Part shown: piece by piece, positions 16,334 to 23,632 of the stretch
Layout of the letters: each line of letters starts with the position of its first letter
Position numbering within the stretch: the stretch's first letter is position 1
DNA from: GCA-003244245 sp035606945
GTDB lineage: Bacteria; Actinomycetota; Actinomycetes; Mycobacteriales; Pseudonocardiaceae
Reading direction: 5' to 3'
Assembly (NCBI GenBank): GCA_035606945.1
Contig: DATNDR010000004.1
Location: 13,828-77,827, forward strand
Length of the DNA: 64,000 bases
Translations under genes and position numbers: made by a program
Notes under the pieces: generated by a model
Told to the model about the DNA's origin: nothing
Databases searched by the model: none
What the model saw: the letters and a program-made list of their open reading frames with translations, nothing else

Positions 16334-16911
16334 GGGTCGGTGGCCAGGGCAGCGGGCAGGGCGATCTCCAGTGCGGCCATCAGCTGGTCGGGAGTGGGCG
16401 CGCGCTGGGGGTCCAGCAGCCACTGCACCTGCAGGCCGTCATAGATTGCGATGAGGAATCCGGCGACGTGCCGCGCAGTGTGATCGGACAGCCCCTGAAC
16501 CGAGGCCTGCACCATGTCCGCCACCGAGGCGCGCAACCGCTCGTAGCACTCGGCGAGCTGGACTCGCAACTGCGGCACCCGCTGCGCCTGCGCCAGGGCC
16601 TCGACGAAGGCCACCATCAGCGGGCGGTACTGGTCGAAGGTGCTCACCAGCGCCTGCCACGACGCCTGCACCCGCTCCAGCGGCGTCGCGCTGGGATCAG
16701 CGAACACGATCCGGGTGATCTGCTCGATGTACTCGTCGAAGCATTGCTGCATCGCCCCGTTGAGCAGGGCCTCCTTGGATCCGAAGTGGTAGCCGATCGA
16801 CGCCAGATTGGTCCCCGAGGCGGCCACCAGGTCCCGGGCCGTGGTACGGGCGTAACCGCGTTCCAGCAGGCAACGTCGAGCGCCGTCGAGCAGCGCCTCC
16901 CGGTGTCCCAT
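16285..16911 (-). CDS. TetR family transcriptional regulator
   Basis: A 208-residue repressor. The HTH reads ALLDGARRCLLERGYARTTA, LVAASGTNLASIGYHFGSKE, followed by a ligand domain of the TetR_C type. It is divergent from the P450 gene, with 50 nt between them, so it probably controls itself and that P450. Its last 15 or so residues (VGGSSRTTNPPAACS) and stop are encoded inside the large inverted repeat at 16194-16333, so the natural C-terminus may have been replaced by repeat insertion. Confidence 0.88.
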   Translation of the reverse strand: MGHREALLDGARRCLLERGYARTTARDLVAASGTNLASIGYHFGSKEALLNGAMQQCFDEYIEQITRIVFADPSATPLERVQASWQALVSTFDQYRPLMVAFVEALAQAQRVPQLRVQLAECYERLRASVADMVQASVQGLSDHTARHVAGFLIAIYDGLQVQWLLDPQRAPTPDQLMAALEIALPAALATDPVGGSSRTTNPPAACS

Positions 16912-16947
16912 GCCCGGAGGATACTACCGGCGTTAGACAAACGTATG

Positions 16948-16953
16948 TATATT
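16948..16953 (+). promoter_or_regulatory. -10 box of the P450 promoter
   Basis: TATATT ends eight nt before the P450 ATG (16962); a -35-like TTAGACA lies upstream in the short tetR-P450 gap. The transcript would be leaderless or nearly so, with the TetR operator expected to overlap. Confidence 0.4.
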
Positions 16954-16961
16954 GCCAGGCT

Positions 16962-18287
16962 ATGGCGAGCGCGTTACCCCCCGGCCCGCCACTGCCAGCC
17001 GCGCTCCAGGCTGGGCTGGTCTGGCTGGATCCGATCCGCTTCGTGCAGCACTGCCACCGGCGTTACGGCGACGTGTTCGCCATCCGGATTCCGGTGATCG
17101 GCACGCTGGTCTTCCTGGCCGACCCGGAGCACATCCGCACGGTGACCCGTGGCGACCCCGCGATCTTCCATGCCGGAGAGGCGGCCGCCCCGATCGCCCG
17201 TGAGGTGGTGGGCACGCGCTCGCTGTTCGTCATCGACGATGACGAACACCGGCGTAGCCGCGGTCTGATGCTGCCGGCCTTCCACGGCGACTCGGTGCGC
17301 CGGCAGGTCGCCGAGATAGTCGCCATCACCGCTGAGGAGGTGGCGAGGTGGCCGGTCGGCGAACAGTTCCCCCTGTACCCGTGCATGCAGCGGCTTACCC
17401 TTGAGGTCATCCTGCGCACCGTCATCGGCGTGCACGACCCACACCGGCTAGCCGCGCTGCGGGCGGCGTTGCCGCCCATGCTGGAGATCGGCTCGCCGGT
17501 GGAGTTGATCCCGCCACCGGAGGTGCTGCTGCGGTTCAGCGTGTGGCGTCGCCGCGCGCAGCGTCGGGCCGCAGCTCTGGCGCTGCTCAGTGATGAGGTC
17601 ACCCGCTGCCGTGCGGACCCGCGACTGGAACAGCGGACCGACGCGCTGGCGATGCTGGTGCGCAGTCGCAGCAGCGCAGGCCAGGGTATGCCCGACGACG
17701 AGCTCGTCGACCAGCTCGTCACGCTGCTGCTGGCCGGTCACGACACTACCGCCACCGCGCTGGCTTGGACCTTCGAGCGGTTGACCCGCCACCCCGAGCT
17801 GCTCGCGCGGACCGCGCAGGCCGCCGCGGACGGCGATGACGCGTGGCTCGACGCGGTATGCAAGGAAAGCCTGCGGGTGCGGCCGGTGGTCTTCGAGTTC
17901 GGCCGCAAGCTCACTGCTGACCTCCGGCTGGGCGGGTACCACCTGCCGGCGGGTGTCACCCTGATGCCCAGTATCAACCTGGTGCAGCACAGCAGCCGGT
18001 ACTACCCCGACCCTGAGCAGTTCCAGCCCCAGCGCTTCCTCGACCACCGGCCGGATCCGGCGATCTGGCTGCCCTTCGGCGGTGGGATACGCCGCTGCCT
18101 CGGCGCCACCTTCGCACAGGTGGAAATGCGCACCGTGCTCCGGGAGATCCTGCGCCGGATCGAGCTGGCTGCGACCACCACGCCGGATGAGCCGGTACGG
18201 GCCCGCCACGTGACGATGGTGCCGCGGCAGGGAGCCCTGGTGACGGTGCGCCGCCGCATCGCCGTCGACCGCGTTGCGACGGCGTGA
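16962..18287 (+). CDS. Cytochrome P450
   Basis: A 441-residue haem monooxygenase. Seen: the I-helix oxygen-binding AGHDTTATALAW, the K-helix ExxR in ESLRVRP, the PERF-like region (PDPEQFQPQRFL), and the haem loop FGGGIRRCLGATFAQ with the proximal Cys. Size and motifs resemble mycobacterial CYP135/138-like enzymes. The substrate is unknown. The divergent TetR protein probably regulates it. Confidence 0.9.
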   Translation: MASALPPGPPLPAALQAGLVWLDPIRFVQHCHRRYGDVFAIRIPVIGTLVFLADPEHIRTVTRGDPAIFHAGEAAAPIAREVVGTRSLFVIDDDEHRRSRGLMLPAFHGDSVRRQVAEIVAITAEEVARWPVGEQFPLYPCMQRLTLEVILRTVIGVHDPHRLAALRAALPPMLEIGSPVELIPPPEVLLRFSVWRRRAQRRAAALALLSDEVTRCRADPRLEQRTDALAMLVRSRSSAGQGMPDDELVDQLVTLLLAGHDTTATALAWTFERLTRHPELLARTAQAAADGDDAWLDAVCKESLRVRPVVFEFGRKLTADLRLGGYHLPAGVTLMPSINLVQHSSRYYPDPEQFQPQRFLDHRPDPAIWLPFGGGIRRCLGATFAQVEMRTVLREILRRIELAATTTPDEPVRARHVTMVPRQGALVTVRRRIAVDRVATA

Positions 18288-18384
18288 TCGACGTTCGTGC
18301 GCGCAGCGCTACCTCCGGAACCTCGATCCGAGGGCCGTGGCAGGCTAACCACCCTGCATAGCCGGTCACTGGGGAGGTAAGCAG

Positions 18385-18774
18385 ATGCGTCGAGTTGCGA
18401 TTGTGGTAGTTGTGGCAGCTGTGGCAGCGGGGGCACTGGGTGGCTGCGGGCACGGTACCGCGCCCGGCGCCAATCCCGCCGGTGCGTCAGCGAAGCCGCC
18501 GGCCGCGTCGGCCGTCCGCACGATCAGCATCAAGGTCCGCGGTGGTAAGGCCAGCGGCGACACCGGCCGGATCGCCGTGCCCGTAGGTACCCCGATCGTG
18601 TTGTCGGTGAGCAGCGACGTCGCCGACGAGATCCACGTGCACGGCTACGACCGCAAAGCCAAGATTCCCGCGGGCGCGACCGCGGCGGTGACGTTCGTGG
18701 CGAACACTCCCGGTGTCTTCGAGGTGGAGCTGGAGAATTCCAAGCTTCAGCTGCTGCAACTGCAAGTGGGCTGA
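18385..18774 (+). CDS. Cupredoxin-fold lipoprotein
   Basis: A 129-residue lipoprotein: signal helix to residue 19 and lipobox LGGC, then an Ala/Pro-rich linker and a cupredoxin-like domain (GRIAVPVGTPIVLSVSSDV, EIHVHGYD, GVFEVELENSKLQLLQLQVG). The His of HVHGYD is present, but the C-terminal Cys-His-Met copper loop is missing, so it probably does not hold type-1 copper. It would sit on the outer face of the membrane. Function unknown. Confidence 0.75.
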   Translation: MRRVAIVVVVAAVAAGALGGCGHGTAPGANPAGASAKPPAASAVRTISIKVRGGKASGDTGRIAVPVGTPIVLSVSSDVADEIHVHGYDRKAKIPAGATAAVTFVANTPGVFEVELENSKLQLLQLQVG

Positions 18775-18793
18775 GTACCACTCACTGGCCGAT

Positions 18794-18854
18794 GATCGCT
18801 GTTTGTGTGCTGGGCACGACATGAGGTGTCGCTGACGACACACAAAGTGCGATC
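18794..18854 (+). terminator. Imperfect 16-bp hairpin
   Basis: GATCGCTGTTTGTGTG (18794-18809) pairs with CACACAAAGTGCGATC (18839-18854), with two mismatches, and an inner CGACA/TGTCG stem. It lies 20 nt after the lipoprotein stop. No T-run follows. Confidence 0.55.
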
Positions 18855-18888
18855 ACCGCACGCTGCTGGCGGGCTCAACGGATCAGCC

Positions 18889-18894
18889 TATGAT
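18889..18894 (+). promoter_or_regulatory. -10 box of a predicted leaderless nitrobindin transcript
   Basis: TATGAT ends seven nt before GTG 18902. The in-frame ATG at 18890 lies inside this box, so the GTG is the better start. Confidence 0.45.
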
Positions 18895-18901
18895 CTCGGG
18901 C

Positions 18902-19531
18902 GTGGCAGCCACCAGTGGTTCCAGCGGCGACGAGGCACTCCGGATCGCGGCGCAGCGCGCGCAACGCACCGGCATCCGGAACATGCCCGAGTTCACTGAC
19001 CTGCCGATTCCCGGCGACACCGCGAACCTGCGGGAGGGTCCTGAGCTGCACCCTCACTGCCTCGCGTTGCTGCCACTGATCGGTGTCTGGCGCGGCGAAG
19101 GGGAGATCGTCTACCCGACCATCGACGGTCCATTCCACTTCGGTCAGCAGCTGGTGATCTGCCACGACGGGCGGCCGTTCCTGCGCTACGAGTCGCGAGC
19201 GTGGTTGCTCGACGACGACGGAAACGTCATCCGGCCGGCCGCCCGCGAGACCGGGTTCTGGCGGCCCCAAACCGATGACACCATCGAGCTGCTCGCCGCC
19301 CACGGCACCGGCATCGTGGAGTTGTACTACGGGCGGCCGCGCAACCAGACTTCATGGGAGCTGTCCACCGACGCGGTGGTGCGCAGCGCGTCGGCCAAGG
19401 ACGTCACCAGCGCGCACCGCCTCTACGGCATCGTCGAGGGCGGCGACCTTGCCTACGTCGAGGAACGCGCCATGGTCGGCCAGCCCCTACAACCTCACGT
19501 CTCCGCCCGCCTCCGCCGCGTTATCGGCTGA
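18902..19531 (+). CDS. FABP family protein (nitrobindin-like haem protein)
   Basis: A 209-residue protein with a long N-terminal extension, then the ten-stranded barrel: IGVWRGEGEIVYPTIDGPFHFGQ, FLRYESRAWLLDDDG, ARETGFWRP, and near the C-terminus HVSARLRR with the His that ligates haem in nitrobindins. The mycobacterial counterpart is the Rv0813c group. Nitrobindins bind ferric haem and react with nitric oxide and peroxynitrite. I chose GTG 18902 because the ATG at 18890 overlaps the -10 box. Confidence 0.87.
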   Translation: MAATSGSSGDEALRIAAQRAQRTGIRNMPEFTDLPIPGDTANLREGPELHPHCLALLPLIGVWRGEGEIVYPTIDGPFHFGQQLVICHDGRPFLRYESRAWLLDDDGNVIRPAARETGFWRPQTDDTIELLAAHGTGIVELYYGRPRNQTSWELSTDAVVRSASAKDVTSAHRLYGIVEGGDLAYVEERAMVGQPLQPHVSARLRRVIG

Positions 19532-19539
19532 CTCGCTCA

Positions 19540-19602
19540 CCCGATATGGAGACATATCGGGTCAAACTGGGTCGAAAAAGCCCGATATGTCTCCATATCG
19601 GG
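19540..19602. repeat. Paired palindromes forming a perfect 22-bp inverted repeat (family copy 1)
   Basis: Two arms (19540-19561 and 19581-19602) are perfect inverted copies. Each arm is itself a palindrome, CCCGATATG and CATATCGGG around GAGA (TCTC in the second). The same core recurs at 39241-39320. It can fold as two small hairpins or one long stem. It lies 9 nt after the nitrobindin stop. Confidence 0.8.
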
Positions 19603-19796
19603 CTTGGGGAGCGGGGCGGAAAAGGAGTCAGCCCCCGGGGATGCCGCATAAGGGCGGCGGGCCCGAGGTGGACTAGCGCTCGGGCAACCCCGGGGGCCGG
19701 GTGACTGCCTTGGATTCGCCGGCCGCCTCTCGCTTCTCCGCCGTCATGATCGAACACGGTCGGGGTGGAGGTGGCCTTCCACGGCCGTCGGCGGCT

Positions 19797-19835
19797 CTAG
19801 CTGGCAGCCACCTCACGAGTCCTATAGCCGTTCAA
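19797..19835 (-). CDS. Twelve-codon minus-strand ORF behind a near-perfect anti-16S sequence
   Basis: TTG 19835 to TAG encodes LNGYRTREVAAS. Just upstream, GAAAGGAGGTGGTCC (within 19840-19855) is complementary to the 3' end of 16S rRNA over 15 nt with a single G-U pair. Such a long Shine-Dalgarno sequence is rare and seems unlikely by chance. The ORF is too short to judge by codon use. It may be a tiny peptide, a leader, or a conserved RNA element. I do not recognise a family. Confidence 0.3.
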   Translation of the reverse strand: MNGYRTREVAAS

Positions 19836-19878
19836 CCTTGGACCACCTCCTTTCCCGTGTGCCTGCACGCTATCCGGC

Positions 19879-19926
19879 GCCGCGCTGGGGCCGCAACGGC
19901 AATGTCAACCCCGGCCCCAGCGCGGC
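19879..19926. terminator. Strong GC hairpin, 15-bp arms
   Basis: GCCGCGCTGGGGCCG and its exact reverse complement are separated by 18 nt. It lies upstream of fur and, on the minus strand, upstream of the 12-codon ORF, so it could insulate either transcript. Confidence 0.5.
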
Positions 19927-19980
19927 CCAAGCGGCCCCCCACGACCTGGCGCGATACCCGTTCGAGCACAGCGGTCGCGC

Positions 19981-19986
19981 TACCAT
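19981..19986 (+). promoter_or_regulatory. -10 box of a predicted leaderless fur transcript
   Basis: TACCAT ends six nt before the GTG start at 19993. Confidence 0.45.
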
Positions 19987-19992
19987 CATGGG

Positions 19993-20427
19993 GTGGACAC
20001 CAGCTTGCGCCGGACGCTGCACCAGCGGGGGATGCGGCTGACCCCACAACGTCAGCTGGTGCTCGACGCGGTGCGAGAACTGGAACACGCCACCCCAGAA
20101 CGCATCTGCGAGCACGTCCAGCGCGTCGCGCCCGCGGTCAACATCACCACCATCTACCGCACTCTTGAGCTACTCGAAGGTCTCGATCTGGTGCAACACA
20201 CCCACCTCGGGCACGGCGCGCCGAGCTACTCCACCCAAGGCCATGGGCACGTCCACCTGGTGTGCCACCGCTGCGCAGCCGTCACCGAAGTGCCGCCGGA
20301 GGAACTCACCGACCTGATCGAGCGGCTGCGGTCCCGGTTCGGGTTCGTGGTCGACCCCAGCCATCTGGCCCTGTCGGGACGCTGCGCCGAGCACGCCGAA
20401 CCAGCGGTGGAGAACAACGGCTCGTGA
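19993..20427 (+). CDS. Fur family transcriptional regulator
   Basis: A 144-residue metalloregulator. The winged helix covers residues 1-80 (GMRLTPQRQLVLDAVRELEH, NITTIYRTLELLEGLDLV). The metal and dimer domain has HGHVHLVCHRC with the first CxxC and a His cluster. The second structural CxxC is incomplete (GRCAEH). It could sense iron, zinc or peroxide; the sequence alone does not decide. The stop overlaps the GTG start of ygfZ (GTGA), so the two are translationally coupled. Confidence 0.88.
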   Translation: MDTSLRRTLHQRGMRLTPQRQLVLDAVRELEHATPERICEHVQRVAPAVNITTIYRTLELLEGLDLVQHTHLGHGAPSYSTQGHGHVHLVCHRCAAVTEVPPEELTDLIERLRSRFGFVVDPSHLALSGRCAEHAEPAVENNGS

Positions 20428-21455
20428 CCTCACCACTGCTGCAGTTGCCGGGCGCGGTGCGCCCGTCCGAGGGCTCCCCCGACCCCGGCGTCGCCTGGCA
20501 CCACGGCGACCCGCTCGGTGAGCAGCGCGCCGCCGAGCGCAGGGTGGCGGTAGTGGACCGGTCCAACCGGGAGATCATCGCCGTGCCGGGTGAGGACCGG
20601 CTGACCTGGTTGCACACCATCACCTCCCAGCACCTGCTCGCGCTGGGAGACGGCGAGCACACCGAGGCACTGGTGCTGGACCTGCGCGGACATGTCGAGC
20701 ACCACGCGGTGGTGTCCCATGTGGACGGCACGGTGTGGCTGGACACCGAGCCGGGCGCAGCGCAGAGGCTGCTGGCCTACCTGAACTCGATGGTGTTCTG
20801 GTCGAAGGTGGTCCCGCGAGATGCGACGACGGAACGAGCCGTGCTATCCCTGCTCGGCCCTGACTCTGACCGGGTGATCGCAGCAGTCGGGGATCTAGGC
20901 GGTTTCGTCCGCGTCGCGGCCGGTCGGACGGACCTGGTGGTGCCCCGTGACGAGCTCAGCCAGGTCTGGCGGCGACTCGTCGAGGCCGGCGCCACCCCGG
21001 CGGGCACCTGGGCCTACGAGGCCATCCGCGCCGCGACCCTGCATCCTCGGCTGGGCATCGACACCGACGAGCGCACCATCCCGCATGAGGTCGGCTGGAT
21101 CGGTCCTGCGGTGCACCTGGATAAGGGGTGTTACCGGGGCCAGGAGACGGTGGCTCGGGTGGCCAATCTGGGCCGGCCGCCGCGGCGGATGGTGCTGCTG
21201 CACCTGGAGTCACCCGAGCAGGCGCCCAGCACCGGGGACCCGGTACGGGCCGGCGAGCGTGTCGTCGGCCGGGTCGGCACCGTGGCCGTCCACCACGAAC
21301 TGGGTCCCATCGCCCTAGCCCTGCTCAAACGCTCCATAGAACCTGACACCCCGCTACAGGCGGGCGAAGCGGCAGCCTCCATCGACCCCACCAGCCTCCC
21401 CCCCGACACCGGCGAACCCCCCGGCCGCGCCGCGCTGCGCCGTCTCCGGGGATAA
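20424..21455 (+). CDS. ygfZ: Folate-binding protein YgfZ
   Basis: A 343-residue member of the YgfZ/GcvT family, which helps repair or assemble Fe-S clusters using tetrahydrofolate. Seen: VVDRSNREIIAVPGEDRLTW, the diagnostic KGCYRGQE loop with its essential Cys, and the C-terminal barrel (GDPVRAGERVVGRVGT). GTG 20424 overlaps the fur stop; upstream extensions lie inside fur. Coupling to a metalloregulator suits an Fe-S role. Confidence 0.9.
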   Translation: MTSPLLQLPGAVRPSEGSPDPGVAWHHGDPLGEQRAAERRVAVVDRSNREIIAVPGEDRLTWLHTITSQHLLALGDGEHTEALVLDLRGHVEHHAVVSHVDGTVWLDTEPGAAQRLLAYLNSMVFWSKVVPRDATTERAVLSLLGPDSDRVIAAVGDLGGFVRVAAGRTDLVVPRDELSQVWRRLVEAGATPAGTWAYEAIRAATLHPRLGIDTDERTIPHEVGWIGPAVHLDKGCYRGQETVARVANLGRPPRRMVLLHLESPEQAPSTGDPVRAGERVVGRVGTVAVHHELGPIALALLKRSIEPDTPLQAGEAAASIDPTSLPPDTGEPPGRAALRRLRG

Positions 21456-21537
21456 CCGAACGCATGGAGCAGGCTCAGCGTTTTATCGCACCCCGAACTA
21501 CCCCGCCCAGCCCGCTGAATGCGAGGCAGGTGGCAGG

Positions 21538-22080
21538 ATGAGCGGCGTGATCGAGCGGATACTCGAGCCCGGGTTTGTGGCTGGGCTCGGGGAGCTACCG
21601 ATGGGGGAGGTGCGGGCGCGGCGGGATCTCGCGGCGCAGGAGGAGACCGACCTGTCCTACCTTCGACGGCTGCTGCACGCCCGAATCGACATCGTGCGCG
21701 CCGAACAGCGACGGCGCCAGGAGGGCAGCAGCGCTCCCGTCGTCGGCGAGCTGGCGGCGATCCTGGCCGAGAACGCCATCGCCCCGGCGACCGGATCGGG
21801 CCGCCACCAACCGTTACAGCCCTCGCGGGTCGAGGCGCACCGCCGCCACATCGAGGCGCTGGTCGCCGATGTCGACCTGTCCGATGTGGGCTCGCTGTCC
21901 GCCGAGCAGCTCGCCGGCGCGCTGGCGGCCTACCAGACGGAGGAGACGTCGGTGTCTCGCCGTCGCCGCGAGGTGCAGCACGTGGTGGACACCTGCAATG
22001 CCGAGATCGGTTCCCGGTATGCCCAGGGAACAGCCTCGGTGGACGAGCTGCTCGCCGAGCAACGCGGACTCACCAACTGA
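21538..22080 (+). CDS. rsiG: RsiG-like anti-sigma factor (c-di-GMP responsive)
   Basis: A 180-residue, mostly helical protein. RsiG of Streptomyces sequesters the sporulation sigma factor WhiG when bound to c-di-GMP, through two copies of the motif E-x3-S-x2-R-x3-Q-x3-D on antiparallel helices. Both are visible here: ETDLSYLRRLLHARID, where His replaces Gln, and ETSVSRRRREVQHVVD, an exact match. A disordered linker lies between them. GCAGGTGGCAGG precedes the ATG. No WhiG gene is in the window. Confidence 0.8.
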   Translation: MSGVIERILEPGFVAGLGELPMGEVRARRDLAAQEETDLSYLRRLLHARIDIVRAEQRRRQEGSSAPVVGELAAILAENAIAPATGSGRHQPLQPSRVEAHRRHIEALVADVDLSDVGSLSAEQLAGALAAYQTEETSVSRRRREVQHVVDTCNAEIGSRYAQGTASVDELLAEQRGLTN

Positions 22081-22225
22081 CGCCGCCCGACACTCCCGGC
22101 GGGAGCTGCCACGTCGCATCCGCTGCGGGGAACCCTGTACGGTGGTAGCCAACGGATTGTTGTCGAGCGAACGAGGCCGCCGCTCCCCCGGATGGCCCCG
22201 TCCCTGCGTGCGAGGGGGTCGAGCC

Positions 22226-22420
22226 ATGGGGCGCGGCCGAGCCAAGGCCAAGCAGACGAAGGTGGCCCGGGAGCTCAAGTACAGCTCTCCCGCCACGGAT
22301 CTCGAAGCTCTGCAACGCGAGCTGTCGGGCGGCAACGGCGGCAACCACAGTGACAGCTACGGTGAATCGGACCGCAGCGAGGACTCCTACGCCGACGAGT
22401 ATGACGAATACCGTCGCTGA
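22226..22420 (+). CDS. DUF3073 domain protein
   Basis: A 64-residue actinobacterial protein: basic start GRGRAKAKQTKVARELKYSS and an acidic Ser/Asp/Tyr-rich tail (DSYADEYDEYRR). Function unknown; the gene sits next to purM in many actinobacteria, as here (convergent, 17 nt apart). A -10-like TACGGT lies about 85 nt upstream. Confidence 0.87.
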   Translation: MGRGRAKAKQTKVARELKYSSPATDLEALQRELSGGNGGNHSDSYGESDRSEDSYADEYDEYRR

Positions 22421-22437
22421 CACTGATCCGGCTCCGA

Positions 22438-23535
22438 TCAAAACCGTGGATGCTCCCCGTGCAGCATCGCGCGAGCGGACCCTTTCGAGTCGACATCGAC
22501 GGTGACATCACGCGATTTGCGCACCTCGCCGAGAACCCACGCGGGAACGTGCCGCGCGGTGAGCACGGCCAGCGCCCGATCCACCTCGGCGGCGTCGACC
22601 ACCGCGACCATCCCGACACCCATGTTGAACGTGTTTTCCATCTCCGCGCGCTCCACCCGGCCCCGGCGGGCGATCAGCGCGAACTCGGCGGCCGGCGTCC
22701 AGCTGCCGCGATCGAGCACCGCAACCAGCCCGCGCGGCATCACTCGCGACAAGTTCGCCACCAACCCGCCGCCGGTGATGTGGGCGAAGGTTCGCACCTC
22801 GGTCTCCGCTACCAGGGCCAGGCAGTGCTTGGCATAGATCCGGGTTGGTTCGAGCAGCTGCTCTCCCAACGTGCGGCCGAACTCCTCGACATGCCCCTCC
22901 AACGGCATCCGGGCGATATCCAGTAGCACATGCCGGGCCAGCGAATAGCCGTTGGAGTGCAGCCCCGACGAGCCCATCGCCACCACCACGTCACCGGGAC
23001 GGACACACTCCGGCCCGAGGATCGCATCGGCCTCGACGACACCCACGCCGGTCGCGGACAGGTCGTAGTCGTCGTCGGTCATCATCCCGGGATGCTCGGC
23101 GGTCTCCCCGCCCAACAGCGCGCAGCCGGCCTGGACGCAGCCATCGGCGATTCCCCGGACGAGCTCCGCGATGCGTTCCGGCACCACCTTCCCGACCGCT
23201 ATGTAGTCCTGCAGGAACAGCGGTTCTGCTCCGCAGACCACCAGATCGTCGACGACCATCGCGACCAGATCGAGGCCGATGGTGTGATGGACGTCCATCG
23301 CCTGCGCCACGGCGATCTTGGTGCCGACACCGTCGGTGGAACTGGCCAGCACGGGTTCGCGCCAGCGCTCCAGTTTGAGCTTGAACAGGCCGGCGAAACC
23401 GCCGATCGTGCCCAGCACCTCCGGGCGGCGTGCTCGTTCGGTGTGTGGGCGCAGTGCGGCGACCGCCTGTTCCCCGGCAGCGATATTCACCCCGGCCGCT
23501 GCGTAGGTCCTGCGTGGGTTGTCGATCTCGGTCAT
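22438..23535 (-). CDS. purM: Phosphoribosylformylglycinamidine cyclo-ligase
   Basis: AIR synthetase, the fifth step of de novo purine synthesis, closing the imidazole ring of FGAM with ATP. The 365 residues are of normal length: YAAAGVNIAAGEQAV at the start, STDGVGTKIAVAQAMDVHHT, the conserved CALLGGETAEHPGMM, ITGGGLVANLSRVMPRG, and NTFNMGVGMVAVV near the end. It lies just downstream of purF on the same strand. Confidence 0.96.
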   Translation of the reverse strand: MTEIDNPRRTYAAAGVNIAAGEQAVAALRPHTERARRPEVLGTIGGFAGLFKLKLERWREPVLASSTDGVGTKIAVAQAMDVHHTIGLDLVAMVVDDLVVCGAEPLFLQDYIAVGKVVPERIAELVRGIADGCVQAGCALLGGETAEHPGMMTDDDYDLSATGVGVVEADAILGPECVRPGDVVVAMGSSGLHSNGYSLARHVLLDIARMPLEGHVEEFGRTLGEQLLEPTRIYAKHCLALVAETEVRTFAHITGGGLVANLSRVMPRGLVAVLDRGSWTPAAEFALIARRGRVERAEMENTFNMGVGMVAVVDAAEVDRALAVLTARHVPAWVLGEVRKSRDVTVDVDSKGSARAMLHGEHPRF

Positions 23536-23632
23536 GGCGAGCGCTCCAGGACACGTGGTGATGGCGCGAAAGATGCCCCGACGAGCTGTTACAGCAACGT
23601 TACCCGGTCACAGACCCGGTCAGGGTCCGTGT

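Larger units (their letters stand above)
19603..19992. other. Gap between nitrobindin and fur genes
   Basis: No gene of normal size is supported. The long plus-strand frame from 19701 overlaps fur and has no recognisable domain. The gap holds a small minus-strand ORF with an unusually strong ribosome site (19797-19855), a strong GC hairpin (19879-19926) and the fur -10 box (19981-19986). Confidence 0.5.

Noticed and set aside
19701..20168. 155-residue plus-strand ORF before fur
   Set aside because: It overlaps fur in another frame, has Arg/Ala/Pro-biased composition and no domain.
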